The translations under genes and the position numbers were made by a program. A DNA stretch of 8,384 nucleotides from Phyllobacteriaceae bacterium (lineage in GTDB: Bacteria; Pseudomonadota; Alphaproteobacteria; Rhizobiales; Ancalomicrobiaceae), in the NCBI GenBank assembly GCA_012517025.1, contig JAAYVT010000111.1, positions 1 to 8,384 on the forward strand. The letters are read 5' to 3'. This document shows positions 1 to 6,035 of this stretch, one piece after another. The notes beneath the pieces are model-generated. The model had not been told where the DNA came from. It saw only the letters and a list, made by a program, of their open reading frames with translations, and did no database searches. The first letter of the stretch is position 1, and every line of letters begins with the position of its first letter.

Positions 1-47
1 TATTCCTCTACGCGGCGAAACTGAAGGAGGCTGCTCAGCGCTACTGA
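1..47 (+). CDS. 3' end of an unidentified plus-strand gene (partial)
   Basis: The frame starting at base 3 is open from the window edge to a TGA at 45-47 and encodes FLYAAKLKEAAQRY. Eleven of its 14 sense codons end in G or C, as expected of a real gene here. The stop overlaps the mazG stop (TAG complement at 41-43), giving a compact tail-to-tail arrangement typical of bacterial genomes. Fourteen codons are too few to name a family, and an open frame this short can occur by chance. The gene is therefore plausible rather than established. Confidence 0.3.
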   Translation, partial: FLYAAKLKEAAQRY

Positions 48-871
48 TCCGCCATCCCCTTCGCCTCCACCCACAGCGCCTCCATCTCGTCGAGGCTCGC
101 ATCGAGGGGGGTGCGGCCGGCTTCGGCGAGGCGGGCCTCGATGTGGGCGAAGCGGCGGCGGAACTTGTCGTTGGTGCCGCGCAGCGCCGTCTCCGGATCG
201 AGCTTCAGATGGCGGGCGAGGTTCGCCACCGCGAACAACACGTCGCCGAGTTCGTCGGCTTGGCGAACGGCGCTCGGCGAGGGGGTGACGATCTCCACCT
301 CGATCTCGTCGATCTCCTCGCGGATCTTGGCGATCACCGCCAGCGGATCGTTCCAGTCGAAGCCGACGGTGCCGGCCTTCGCCTGCAGCGCCACCGCCCG
401 GGTCAGCGCCGGCAGGCCGAGGGCGACGCCGTCGAGCAGACCCTTCGGCGGCTCGGCGCGCCCTTCCGCCGCCAGACGAACGGCGCGGGCGGCCTTCTCC
501 TCCGCCTTGATGCGGGCCCAGGCGTCCTGCGCGACGGCGACCTCGCGGGTGTCCTCGTCGCCGAAGACGTGCGGATGGCGGCGGATCATCTTGGCGGTGA
601 TCGCCTCGACCACGGCGCCGAAGTCGAAGCTGCCCTCCTCCTCGCCCATCCGGGCGTGGAACACCACCTGCAGCAACAGATCTCCCAACTCCTCGCAGAG
701 ATCCGAGCGATCGCCGCGCGAGATCGCCTCGGCGACCTCGTAGGCCTCCTCGATGGTGTAGGGGGCGATGGTGGCGAAGTCCTGCTCGAGGTCCCACGGA
801 CAGCCGGTACCGGGGGTGCGCAGCCGCGCCATGATCTCGACGAGGCGGGCGACGTCGCGGGAAGGGGTCAT
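41..871 (-). CDS. mazG: MazG nucleoside triphosphate pyrophosphohydrolase
   Basis: This 276-residue protein matches the usual length of two-domain MazG (about 260-280). The family hydrolyses (d)NTPs to NMP and pyrophosphate, cleaning the nucleotide pool and, in some species, lowering ppGpp. Both tandem MazG helical domains are visible. The N-terminal one has CPWD at 24-27 and the Mg-binding pair EEAYE 41-45 and EELGD 60-64, followed by RRHPHVFGD at 97-105. The C-terminal one has KAGTVGFDW at 165-173, EEIDE 185-189, DELGD 206-210 and NDKFRRRF 224-231. The ATG at 871 was chosen because an AGGA (complement of 879-882) sits 7 bp upstream and homology begins at once. The same frame stays open to 1096, but those 75 residues are low-complexity and basic and lack MazG features. 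It is divergent from the arsM-like gene. Confidence 0.96.
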   Translation of the reverse strand: MTPSRDVARLVEIMARLRTPGTGCPWDLEQDFATIAPYTIEEAYEVAEAISRGDRSDLCEELGDLLLQVVFHARMGEEEGSFDFGAVVEAITAKMIRRHPHVFGDEDTREVAVAQDAWARIKAEEKAARAVRLAAEGRAEPPKGLLDGVALGLPALTRAVALQAKAGTVGFDWNDPLAVIAKIREEIDEIEVEIVTPSPSAVRQADELGDVLFAVANLARHLKLDPETALRGTNDKFRRRFAHIEARLAEAGRTPLDASLDEMEALWVEAKGMADQ

Positions 872-1085
872 CGATGAGTCCTGTCGGCGGTCGGATCGGG
901 GAGGGCGCGCGCCATGGTTAGCGCGATCGGAGGCGGGAATGAAGCGCATCGCCGCATCGGTCCTCTTCCTTACGCTCGATTGCCTGCGACCACGCGCGCG
1001 GTTGCCGGTTACGCGGAGCGCGCGAATATGGCCCCGAGATGAAACTTTCGTCGCAGTCGACGTCGTCGACGGGAAAGGACGCGTC
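872..1085. promoter_or_regulatory. divergent spacer between mazG and arsM-like gene
   Basis: This 214-bp stretch must hold the start signals of two divergent genes. Seen directly are the mazG ribosome binding site (complement of 879-882), an AAAGGA at 1074-1079 placed 6 bp before the arsM-like ATG, and two adjacent inverted repeats at 1038-1070. A weak promoter candidate for the plus strand is TTGCCG at 1002-1007 and GAATAT at 1024-1029 with a 16-bp spacer. The match to consensus is poor, so this is only a suggestion. No ATCAA/TTGAT-type ArsR operator was recognised. Confidence 0.5.
1038..1070. repeat. two adjacent inverted repeats before the arsM-like gene
   Basis: GATGAAA (1038-1044) and TTTCGTC (1046-1052) form a 7-1-7 dyad with one mismatch, which would be a G-U pair in RNA. 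Four bases later GTCGAC (1056-1061), spacer GTC and GTCGAC (1065-1070) form a perfect 6-3-6 dyad. The second ends 3 bp before the AAAGGA ribosome binding site. They could be an operator pair or hairpins in the 5' leader, but short dyads are frequent in GC-rich DNA. Confidence 0.4.
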
Positions 1086-2135
1086 ATGGACGACATCCCC
1101 GGTCGGGATCCCGTCGCCGCCTATTACGGCGAGGAAATCCGCACCGCCGCCGACCTGAAGACCGGCGTCTGCAGTTGCCGGGAGCCGGTATCGGCGGCGC
1201 ATCGCGCCATCCTCGCCACCATCGATTCCGAGATCCTCGATCGCTTCTACGGCTGCGGCTCGCCGATCCCGCCGGCGATCGAGGGCGCGACCGTGCTCGA
1301 TCTCGGCTGCGGCTGCGGCCGCGACGTCTTCCTGCTGTCGAAGCTGGTGGGACCGCAGGGACGGGTGATCGGCGTCGATCTGCTGCAGAGCCAGCTCGAC
1401 ATCGGCGAACGGCACCGCGACGAACAGGCGCGCCGGTTCGGCCATCCCCGCTCCAACGTCGAGTTCCGCCGCGGTCGGATCGAGGATCTCGCCGCGATCG
1501 GCCTCGCCGACGCCTCGATCGACGTCGTCGTCTCCAACTGCGTGATCAATCTCAGCCGCGACAAGGACGCGATCTTCCGCGAGGTGCGCCGAGTGTTGAA
1601 GCCGGGCGGCGAATTCCTGTTCGCCGACGTCTTCGCCGATCGTCGCCTGCCCGAGGCGATGCGCCGCGACGCGGTGCTGATCGGCGAATGCCTCGGCGGC
1701 GCGCTCTATACCGAGGACTTCCGTCGGGCGATGGAGAAGGCCGGCTTCGCCGATCACCGGGTGGTGTCGACGATGCGATCGGAGATCGGCGACGCCGACA
1801 TCGCCGAGCGGATCGGCAACGTCGTGTTTTCGTCGAGCACCGTCCGCGCCTTCAAGCTCGACGACCTCGAGGACCGTTGCGAGGACTACGGGCAGGTCGC
1901 GATCTATCGCGGCACGCTTCCCGATCACCCGCGCGGCTTCGCCCTCGACGATCACCATCGCTTCGAAACCGGCCGGCCGATGCTGGTGTGCGGCAACACC
2001 GCCGCGATGGTGTCGCAGACGCGATACGCGCCGCATTTCCGGCTGATCGGCGATCGCTCCGTGCATTTCGGCGCCTTCGACTGCGGCGGGCCGGCGCGCG
2101 AGGAGCGGGGCGGAGAGGGGGCGTGTTGCTGCTGA
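1086..2135 (+). CDS. arsM: ArsM-type arsenite S-adenosylmethionine methyltransferase with C-terminal extension
   Basis: This 349-residue cytosolic protein has a class I SAM-methyltransferase fold: VLDLGCGCGRD (70-80) is motif I and GRVIGVD (92-98) carries the acidic residue that holds SAM. The three cysteines that bind As(III) in ArsM enzymes appear in matching contexts: FYGCG (C57), SNCVINLS (C152) and ECLGGAL (C202). LKPGGEFLFADV (171-182) is also typical. ArsM enzymes methylate arsenite to methyl- and dimethylarsenicals. Two features go beyond short ArsM proteins. The N-terminus is YYGEEIRTAADLKTGVCSC (13-31), and from about residue 250 an extra region contains DRCEDYGQ (263-270), ALDDHHRFETGRP (286-298), VCGNT (301-305) and a CCC terminus (347-349). 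From memory this layout resembles the ArsM form found beside ArsS in arsenosugar synthesis. No arsS, arsR or arsenite pump lies in the window. The ATG has AAAGGA 6 bp upstream. The alternative is a related methyltransferase with another substrate. Confidence 0.8.
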   Translation: MDDIPGRDPVAAYYGEEIRTAADLKTGVCSCREPVSAAHRAILATIDSEILDRFYGCGSPIPPAIEGATVLDLGCGCGRDVFLLSKLVGPQGRVIGVDLLQSQLDIGERHRDEQARRFGHPRSNVEFRRGRIEDLAAIGLADASIDVVVSNCVINLSRDKDAIFREVRRVLKPGGEFLFADVFADRRLPEAMRRDAVLIGECLGGALYTEDFRRAMEKAGFADHRVVSTMRSEIGDADIAERIGNVVFSSSTVRAFKLDDLEDRCEDYGQVAIYRGTLPDHPRGFALDDHHRFETGRPMLVCGNTAAMVSQTRYAPHFRLIGDRSVHFGAFDCGGPAREERGGEGACCC

Positions 2136-2217
2136 ACGGTGCTTGCCGTTTGCCGCTCGCTCGCCCAGGATCTGGCGTCTCCCGAACCGCGCGCCGCGCC
2201 CCAGTCCCGAGTGCCCC

Positions 2218-2652
2218 ATGCCGCCGCTCGTCCCCGTCACCCGCTCGATCGTCCTCGACGCCGACGAACTCGTCGAAACCTTCGTGCGCGCTTCCGGCCC
2301 CGGCGGCCAGAACGTCAACAAGGTGGCGACGGCGGTGGAACTGCGGTTCGACGTCGCGCATTCGCCGTCGTTGCCGGAGCGGGTGCGGGAACGGCTCTAC
2401 GAGCTCGCCGGCCGGCGCCTGACCGGGGAGGGAGTTCTGATCCTGCGGGCCGAGCGCTTCCGCACCCAGGAGCGCAACCGCGCCGACGCGCTCGACCGGT
2501 TGATCGCGCTGATCCGCGAGGCGGCCACCCCACCGCCGCCGCCGCGCAAGGCGACGCGGCCGACGCTCGGCTCGAAGATCCGCCGGCTCGAGGGCAAGAA
2601 GAAACGCGGCGAGGTGAAGACCCTCCGGCGCGGCCGTCCCGACGTCGATTGA
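2218..2652 (+). CDS. arfB: ArfB (YaeJ) ribosome-rescue peptidyl-tRNA hydrolase
   Basis: This 144-residue protein is the usual length for ArfB (about 140). It acts on ribosomes stalled at mRNA ends: its GGQ loop hydrolyses peptidyl-tRNA while its basic tail enters the empty mRNA channel. The catalytic segment SGPGGQNVNK lies at 26-35 with GGQ at 29-31, followed by VELRFD. The tail from about residue 110 is strongly basic and contains TLGSKIRRLEGKKKRGEVK, the hallmark that separates ArfB from RF1/RF2 and from short GGQ proteins lacking the tail. The ATG at 2218 gives the family N-terminus. An in-frame TTG at 2143 would add 25 atypical residues. No strong ribosome binding site is visible (only GAG at about 2209-2211), so expression may be low or coupled. 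It lies 82 bp after the arsM-like gene on the same strand. Confidence 0.93.
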   Translation: MPPLVPVTRSIVLDADELVETFVRASGPGGQNVNKVATAVELRFDVAHSPSLPERVRERLYELAGRRLTGEGVLILRAERFRTQERNRADALDRLIALIREAATPPPPPRKATRPTLGSKIRRLEGKKKRGEVKTLRRGRPDVD

Positions 2653-2661
2653 AACCGGCTC

Positions 2662-3369
2662 TCAGATCAACCCGGCGGCGATGTTGATCGCCAGCGCGAG
2701 CACGGTGGTGTTGAAGAAGAAGGCGAGGGTGCTGTGGACGAGGGCGACGCGGCGCGCCCGCTTCGCGGTGAACTCGACGTCGGCGGTCTGTCCCGAAGTG
2801 CCGATCGCCACCGCCGCATAGAGGAAGTCCCAGTAGTCCGGATGCTCCTCGCCGGGAATGCGCAACCCGCCGTCGCCGCCTTCGGCCCGGCCGAGCGCGG
2901 CGACGTGGGCGTAGTGGATGGCGAACATCACCTGCGTCAGGCACCAGGACACCACCACGGTTCCCGCCGCGAGCCCGACGTGGAGCGCGCGCGTGAGACC
3001 GGTCTGATCCTTCACCACGCCCAACTCGGCGACGACACCGACGAGGCTCGCGGTGGCCGCCGCGGCCGAGAGCAGCAGGATGAGGGCGGCGTTCTCGTCG
3101 AGGCGACGGGCGCGGCGCAGCGTTGTCTCGGCGTCGGAGCGGGCCATCATGTGCAAGGTCGCTGCGAGATAGAGCAGCACCGAGCCGTTCCAGGCGACGA
3201 GCAGCGCGGTCGGCAACCGCCACCCGGGAAGCCACGACAGCGCCCCGGCGAGCACGGCGAAGATCACCACGGCGAAGGAGAGGCGCGGACGCCGCACCAA
3301 ACCGGCGAACCGCCGCAGCGGTCCCGGCTCGGCGTGCGCGTGGGAGCGGGGGCCGGCAGGGTCGGTCAT
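2662..3369 (-). CDS. DUF1345 family inner-membrane protein
   Basis: This 235-residue integral membrane protein belongs to the DUF1345 family, whose function is not known to me. Five or six hydrophobic segments are seen, at roughly 29-47, 51-73, 93-116, 129-147, possibly 169-182, and 209-233. Family-like motifs are HYAH at 142-145 and DYWDFLY at 168-174, followed by SGQTADV at 182-188. The N-terminal 28 residues are charged and histidine-containing, with an arginine-rich stretch just before the first membrane segment that would favour a cytoplasmic N-terminus. The ATG at 3369 is preferred because GAGAGG lies about 6 bp upstream. A start at 3420 in the same frame would add 17 unremarkable residues. 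It converges on arfB with 9 bp between stop codons. Confidence 0.85.
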   Translation of the reverse strand: MTDPAGPRSHAHAEPGPLRRFAGLVRRPRLSFAVVIFAVLAGALSWLPGWRLPTALLVAWNGSVLLYLAATLHMMARSDAETTLRRARRLDENAALILLLSAAAATASLVGVVAELGVVKDQTGLTRALHVGLAAGTVVVSWCLTQVMFAIHYAHVAALGRAEGGDGGLRIPGEEHPDYWDFLYAAVAIGTSGQTADVEFTAKRARRVALVHSTLAFFFNTTVLALAINIAAGLI

Positions 3370-3437
3370 GGAATACCTCTCGGGCGTGGCGACGGTCCGG
3401 CGACCTCGAGCCGAGGACACGGGCCTCGTGGAGAGGT

Positions 3438-3740
3438 CTATCGCGCGGGGCGGCCGTTGGGGAGGGGTCCGAGCACCGGCGGCCCGGAAGGGCAGGCCTC
3501 GGGCGATCGGTGCGGACGACGGGGGCGATCACCGTCCGCCGCTCCACGGGTCCGATTGCGCGCGAAGTCCCGGTCGTGTCCGTTTGGCCGGCATCGTTCC
3601 ACGTTCTCGCGGTCGGTGAGCTTCATGCCTCGCTGTTCGACGATGCTCCGATTTTCGCTCGTTCTCGTCGTCGCGTCGGGGATGGTGGTTTGGAGGCCGG
3701 TGATGGTCGGCGAGACATCGCGGAAAGAGGCGTCGCTCAT
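3438..3740 (-). CDS. possible small hypothetical protein (100 aa)
   Basis: The frame from ATG 3740 to a TAG at 3438-3440 encodes MSDASFRDVSPTITG followed by a polar chain with EQRGMKLTDRENVERC at about 34-49. The first 60 codons or so are about four-fifths G/C at third positions and about half at second positions, which resembles real genes of this genome. The remaining part is arginine- and proline-rich and looks non-coding. No good ribosome binding site precedes 3740. In-frame ATGs at 3785 and 3845 are alternatives, and the first has GAGG about 11 bp upstream. I do not recognise the family. The opposite strand also has a coding-like phase here, so this is weak. Confidence 0.2.
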   Translation of the reverse strand: MSDASFRDVSPTITGLQTTIPDATTRTSENRSIVEQRGMKLTDRENVERCRPNGHDRDFARNRTRGAADGDRPRRPHRSPEACPSGPPVLGPLPNGRPAR

Positions 3741-3880
3741 GGTGATGCTGCGCCGCGGCGCAAACGAGCCTCCGCCGATTCGCATCGTCGATCGGACCTC
3801 GCACACGGCCGTCGAAATTCGTCTCGGCGCGGGGCACGTTCCCACTCACGCCGGTCGTCGGCCCGCGGCATACCGGGCGG

Positions 3881-4102
3881 ATGCCGTTTCCCGTGACGAG
3901 CGAGCCGTGTGGGACATGGCCGGTGCAGGTGCGGTTCGACGACGACGGCGAGGCGATCGGGGAGCTGGATCCCTGTGTGATCCTGTCGATCAGGATCCGC
4001 GACGACGGAGGCTCGGCGGAAGGCGAGGTCGACGCAGACGCTCGTTTCGGACCGACCGGGGATCGTCTCGCCAGCCGCGATCATAGGCATCGATTCGCAT
4101 AA
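3881..4102 (+). CDS. possible small hypothetical protein (73 aa) or gene remnant
   Basis: The frame from ATG 3881 to TAA 4100-4102 encodes an acidic, beta-strand-like sequence with VRFDDDGEAIGELDPCVILS at about 17-36. About three quarters of codons end in G or C, and second positions are clearly lower, the pattern expected of coding DNA. The last dozen residues (SRDHRHRFA) look like read-through. There is no ribosome binding site, and the ATG itself lies in the right arm of the 3866-3886 dyad. The same frame is open upstream without a better start. It may therefore be the 3' remnant of a gene whose 5' part is in another frame upstream. I do not recognise it. Confidence 0.22.
   Translation: MPFPVTSEPCGTWPVQVRFDDDGEAIGELDPCVILSIRIRDDGGSAEGEVDADARFGPTGDRLASRDHRHRFA
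3979..3997. repeat. perfect 7-5-7 inverted repeat
   Basis: GATCCTG at 3979-3985 and CAGGATC at 3991-3997 are exact reverse complements around TCGAT. The element falls inside the unassigned stretch, within the possible small frame at 3881-4102. No T-run follows on either strand, so it is not a classic intrinsic terminator. It could be an operator, a hairpin or chance. Confidence 0.45.
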
Positions 4103-4365
4103 GACGGATTATGGAATATATTTGACTCGGAAAACGTCCGGTATCGGCGCCCACCGACGGCAGGATCGACGAGTGCCTTCCGTGCTCGAGCGCTGCTTCA
4201 CGGTTCCGACGGTCCGTCGTCACGCCACCTCGACGGGATCGCGCCGCCGACGGAACACACCGCACGTGCGCCCGGCAACTCCCGCGCTCCGACGCCGATG
4301 CTCGAACGTCGTGTCGGTGGACGCCGGTCGCGAGCGCCGCGATCCAAGCTCGGTGCGAGCTCGGC

Positions 4366-5175
4366 TCACGCCGGAAACGTCAGCTCGAGCCCGTCGAAGG
4401 CCGGCTCGACGCCGGCGGGAAGTTTCGCCTTCAGAGCCTCGTAGTCGAGTTCGTTGTGGAGATGGGTCAACACCGCCCGCTTCGGCTTCTCCCGACCGAT
4501 CCAGCCGATGGCCTCCTCGACGCTGAGGTGGCTCGGATGCGACCGGATCCGCAGCGCGTCGAGGATCCACAGATCGAGCTTCTGCAGCGCCGTCAGGCTC
4601 TCCTTGGGAAAATCCGACACGTCGGTCGAATAGGCGACGCCACCGAACCGCAGGCCGAGACTGTCGATCTCGCCGTGGATCTGCCGGAACGGCGTCACCG
4701 CGATCGAGCCCCCTTCCCCGGGGATCGAAATCGCATGGCCGACGGACAGACGATGCTCCTTGACGATCGGCGGATAGGCCGACCCCGGCGGCGTCTGGAA
4801 ACAATAACCGAAGGCGTCGTGCAACCGCTTCGAGGTCGGTTCGTCGACCCACACGTCCACCAGCCGGCTGCGGTTGAGGACGAAGGCGCGCAGATCGTCG
4901 AAGCCGTGGATGTGGTCGGCGTGGGCGTGGGTGATGACGACGCCGTCGATCCAATCGACCTTGGCGTCCAACATCTGCTCGCGCAGGTCGGGGCCGGCGT
5001 CGACCAGGACGCGGGTCTTGCGCCCGGCCTCGTCGGTGCGGGTCACCAACAGACTGGCGCGACGGCGCCGGTTCTTCGGATTGCCCGGGTCGCAGGCGCC
5101 CCAGTCGTTGCCGATGCGCGGTTTGCCCGGCGAGGAGGCGCATCCGAGGATCCGAAAGGTCATCGTCGCGGTCAT
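4366..5175 (-). CDS. PhnP-like metallo-beta-lactamase-fold hydrolase
   Basis: This 269-residue metal-dependent hydrolase belongs to the COG1235 (PhnP-like) branch of the beta-lactamase fold, whose characterised members are phosphodiesterases. LVDAGPD is at 57-63 and the di-metal site THAHADH at 82-88 (H83, H85, D87, H88). H167 in QIHGEIDSLG, D185 in YSTDVSD and the late THLHNELDY (237-245) complete the expected ligand set. IGNDWGACDPGNPKN (21-35) is a cysteine-containing N-terminal segment that I recall from alphaproteobacterial members. The true substrate is unknown. A PhnP role in phosphonate breakdown is not supported, since no phn genes are present. The ATG at 5175 has AGGGAG about 9 bp upstream, while the in-frame ATG at 5163 would be too far from it. 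It is the last gene of the holB-metG-tatD operon, with a 77-bp hairpin-bearing gap after tatD. Confidence 0.9.
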   Translation of the reverse strand: MTATMTFRILGCASSPGKPRIGNDWGACDPGNPKNRRRRASLLVTRTDEAGRKTRVLVDAGPDLREQMLDAKVDWIDGVVITHAHADHIHGFDDLRAFVLNRSRLVDVWVDEPTSKRLHDAFGYCFQTPPGSAYPPIVKEHRLSVGHAISIPGEGGSIAVTPFRQIHGEIDSLGLRFGGVAYSTDVSDFPKESLTALQKLDLWILDALRIRSHPSHLSVEEAIGWIGREKPKRAVLTHLHNELDYEALKAKLPAGVEPAFDGLELTFPA

Positions 5176-5224
5176 CGTCGGGATCTCCCTGGTCTTCTTC
5201 GGTTTCTGGGGGTTCTGGTTCGCT

Positions 5225-5248
5225 CCGCCGCACCGGTCGGCGCGGCGG
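5225..5248 (-). repeat. GC-rich hairpin at the tatD-MBL junction
   Basis: On the minus strand CCGCCGCGC (5248-5240) pairs with GTGCGGCGG (5233-5225) over a 6-base loop, giving nine pairs including one G-U. It begins 4 bases after the tatD stop. No U-run follows, so it looks like an RNA stability or processing hairpin or a weak attenuator rather than a full intrinsic terminator. Confidence 0.5.
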
Positions 5249-5252
5249 GAAG

Positions 5253-6032
5253 TCAGGCCGGCACTTTCGAGAAGAGCCGATGGAAGTTGGCGGTCGTCGC
5301 CGCGGCGATCGCCTCCGGGCTCACGCCCTTGACGGCGGCGAGAACCTTCGCGGTCTCCGCGACATAGGCCGGCTCGCAGCGCTTGCCGCGATGGGGAAGG
5401 GGCGCCAGATAGGGCGAATCGGTCTCCACCAACAGCCGATCCATCGGCACCTCGGCGGCGACCGCCCTCACCTCCTCGGCCTTCTTGAAGGTCAGGATCC
5501 CGGAGAACGAGACGTAGCCGCCGAGCGCCAGCGAGCGCCGCGCCAGATCGGCGCCGGAGGAGAAACAGTGCAGGAGGTGGGGGAAGGCCCCGATCTCCGT
5601 CTCCTCCTCGAGGATCCGCGCCATGTCGTCGTCGGCCTCGCGTGAATGGATGACCAGCGGCAGGCCGGTCTCGCGCGCCGCGCGGACGTGCATGTGGAAG
5701 CCGTCCTCCTGCAGGTCGCGCGGCGACAGATCGTAGTGATAATCGAGCCCGGCCTCGCCGATCGCCACGCATTTCGGATGCTCGGAGAGCCGGAGCAGGT
5801 CGTCGAGGCCGACGTCCTGCTCCTCCTCGGCGCTGTGGCAATGGGTGCCGACCGAACAGTAGATCTCGTCGTGCCCCTCGGCGATGGCGCGGACGCGATC
5901 GAACTGCTTCACCCGGGTCGAGATGGTGACCATCTTCGCCACCCCGACGGCGCGGGCGCGCGCCAGCACGCCCTCCATGTCGGCGGCGAAGTCGGGGAAA
6001 TCGAGATGGCAGTGGCTGTCGACCAGAACCAC
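5253..6032 (-). CDS. tatD: TatD family metal-dependent DNase/hydrolase
   Basis: This 259-residue TIM-barrel amidohydrolase-type enzyme has the usual family length (about 260). TatD proteins are metal-dependent 3'-5' exonucleases linked to DNA repair and, in some species, DNA degradation during cell death. Metal ligands seen are the HxH at H7 and H9 in VDSHCHLDF, E93 in IGEAGLDYHY, H129 in VIHSRE, H155 in HCFS and D205 in ETDSPYLAP. VGTHCH at 61-66 is also typical. The start is GTG at 6032. Only GTC separates it from the metG TGA (6036-6038), and a GGAAGGGGG run in the metG tail serves as ribosome binding site, so translation is probably coupled to metG. Among paralogues this resembles the YcfH-type TatD encoded near holB in many bacteria. 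Confidence 0.94.
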   Translation of the reverse strand: MVLVDSHCHLDFPDFAADMEGVLARARAVGVAKMVTISTRVKQFDRVRAIAEGHDEIYCSVGTHCHSAEEEQDVGLDDLLRLSEHPKCVAIGEAGLDYHYDLSPRDLQEDGFHMHVRAARETGLPLVIHSREADDDMARILEEETEIGAFPHLLHCFSSGADLARRSLALGGYVSFSGILTFKKAEEVRAVAAEVPMDRLLVETDSPYLAPLPHRGKRCEPAYVAETAKVLAAVKGVSPEAIAAATTANFHRLFSKVPA

Positions 6033-6035
6033 GAC

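Larger units (their letters stand above)
3370..4365. other. about 1 kb with no recognised gene
   Basis: No protein family, tRNA or mobile element was recognised in these 996 bases. Base composition by codon phase is not random. In about 3620-3800, bases at positions divisible by three are mostly G or C, which fits either a plus-strand or a minus-strand frame. From about 3880 to 4080 a different phase looks coding. Perfect inverted repeats occur at 3866-3886 (6-9-6), 3979-3997 (7-5-7) and 4207-4219 (6-1-6). An AT-rich patch at about 4091-4126 stands out from the GC-rich surroundings. A minor 5-3-5 dyad is at 3404-3416. The upstream signals of the DUF1345 gene must lie at the left end, where only its ribosome binding site is clear. 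The stretch could be a decayed gene, a small unknown gene plus spacer, or non-coding DNA. Confidence 0.6.

Noticed and set aside
872..1096. N-terminal extension of mazG by 75 residues
   Set aside because: The added residues are basic and low in complexity and lack homology features. The ATG at 871 has its own ribosome binding site and gives a standard-length MazG.
2143..2217. Earlier TTG start for arfB
   Set aside because: The extra 25 residues are not typical of ArfB. The ATG at 2218 gives the normal 144-residue protein.
918..2321. Open minus-strand frame of 467 codons
   Set aside because: It is antisense to the arsM-like gene, whose SAM and arsenic-binding motifs are clear. The minus reading resembles no protein I know.
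3404..3416. CCTCG-AGC-CGAGG dyad upstream of the DUF1345 gene as an operator
   Set aside because: A 5-bp stem of this composition is expected often by chance in DNA of this G/C content, and nothing else supports it.
2734..4086. Open plus-strand frame of 450 codons
   Set aside because: Its first part is antisense to the DUF1345 gene and its composition is arginine- and glycine-rich. Only the part beyond 3620 has any coding-like bias, and that is covered under the unassigned stretch.
5225..5248. Intrinsic terminator between tatD and the MBL gene
   Set aside because: The stem is strong but is followed by mixed sequence without a U-run.
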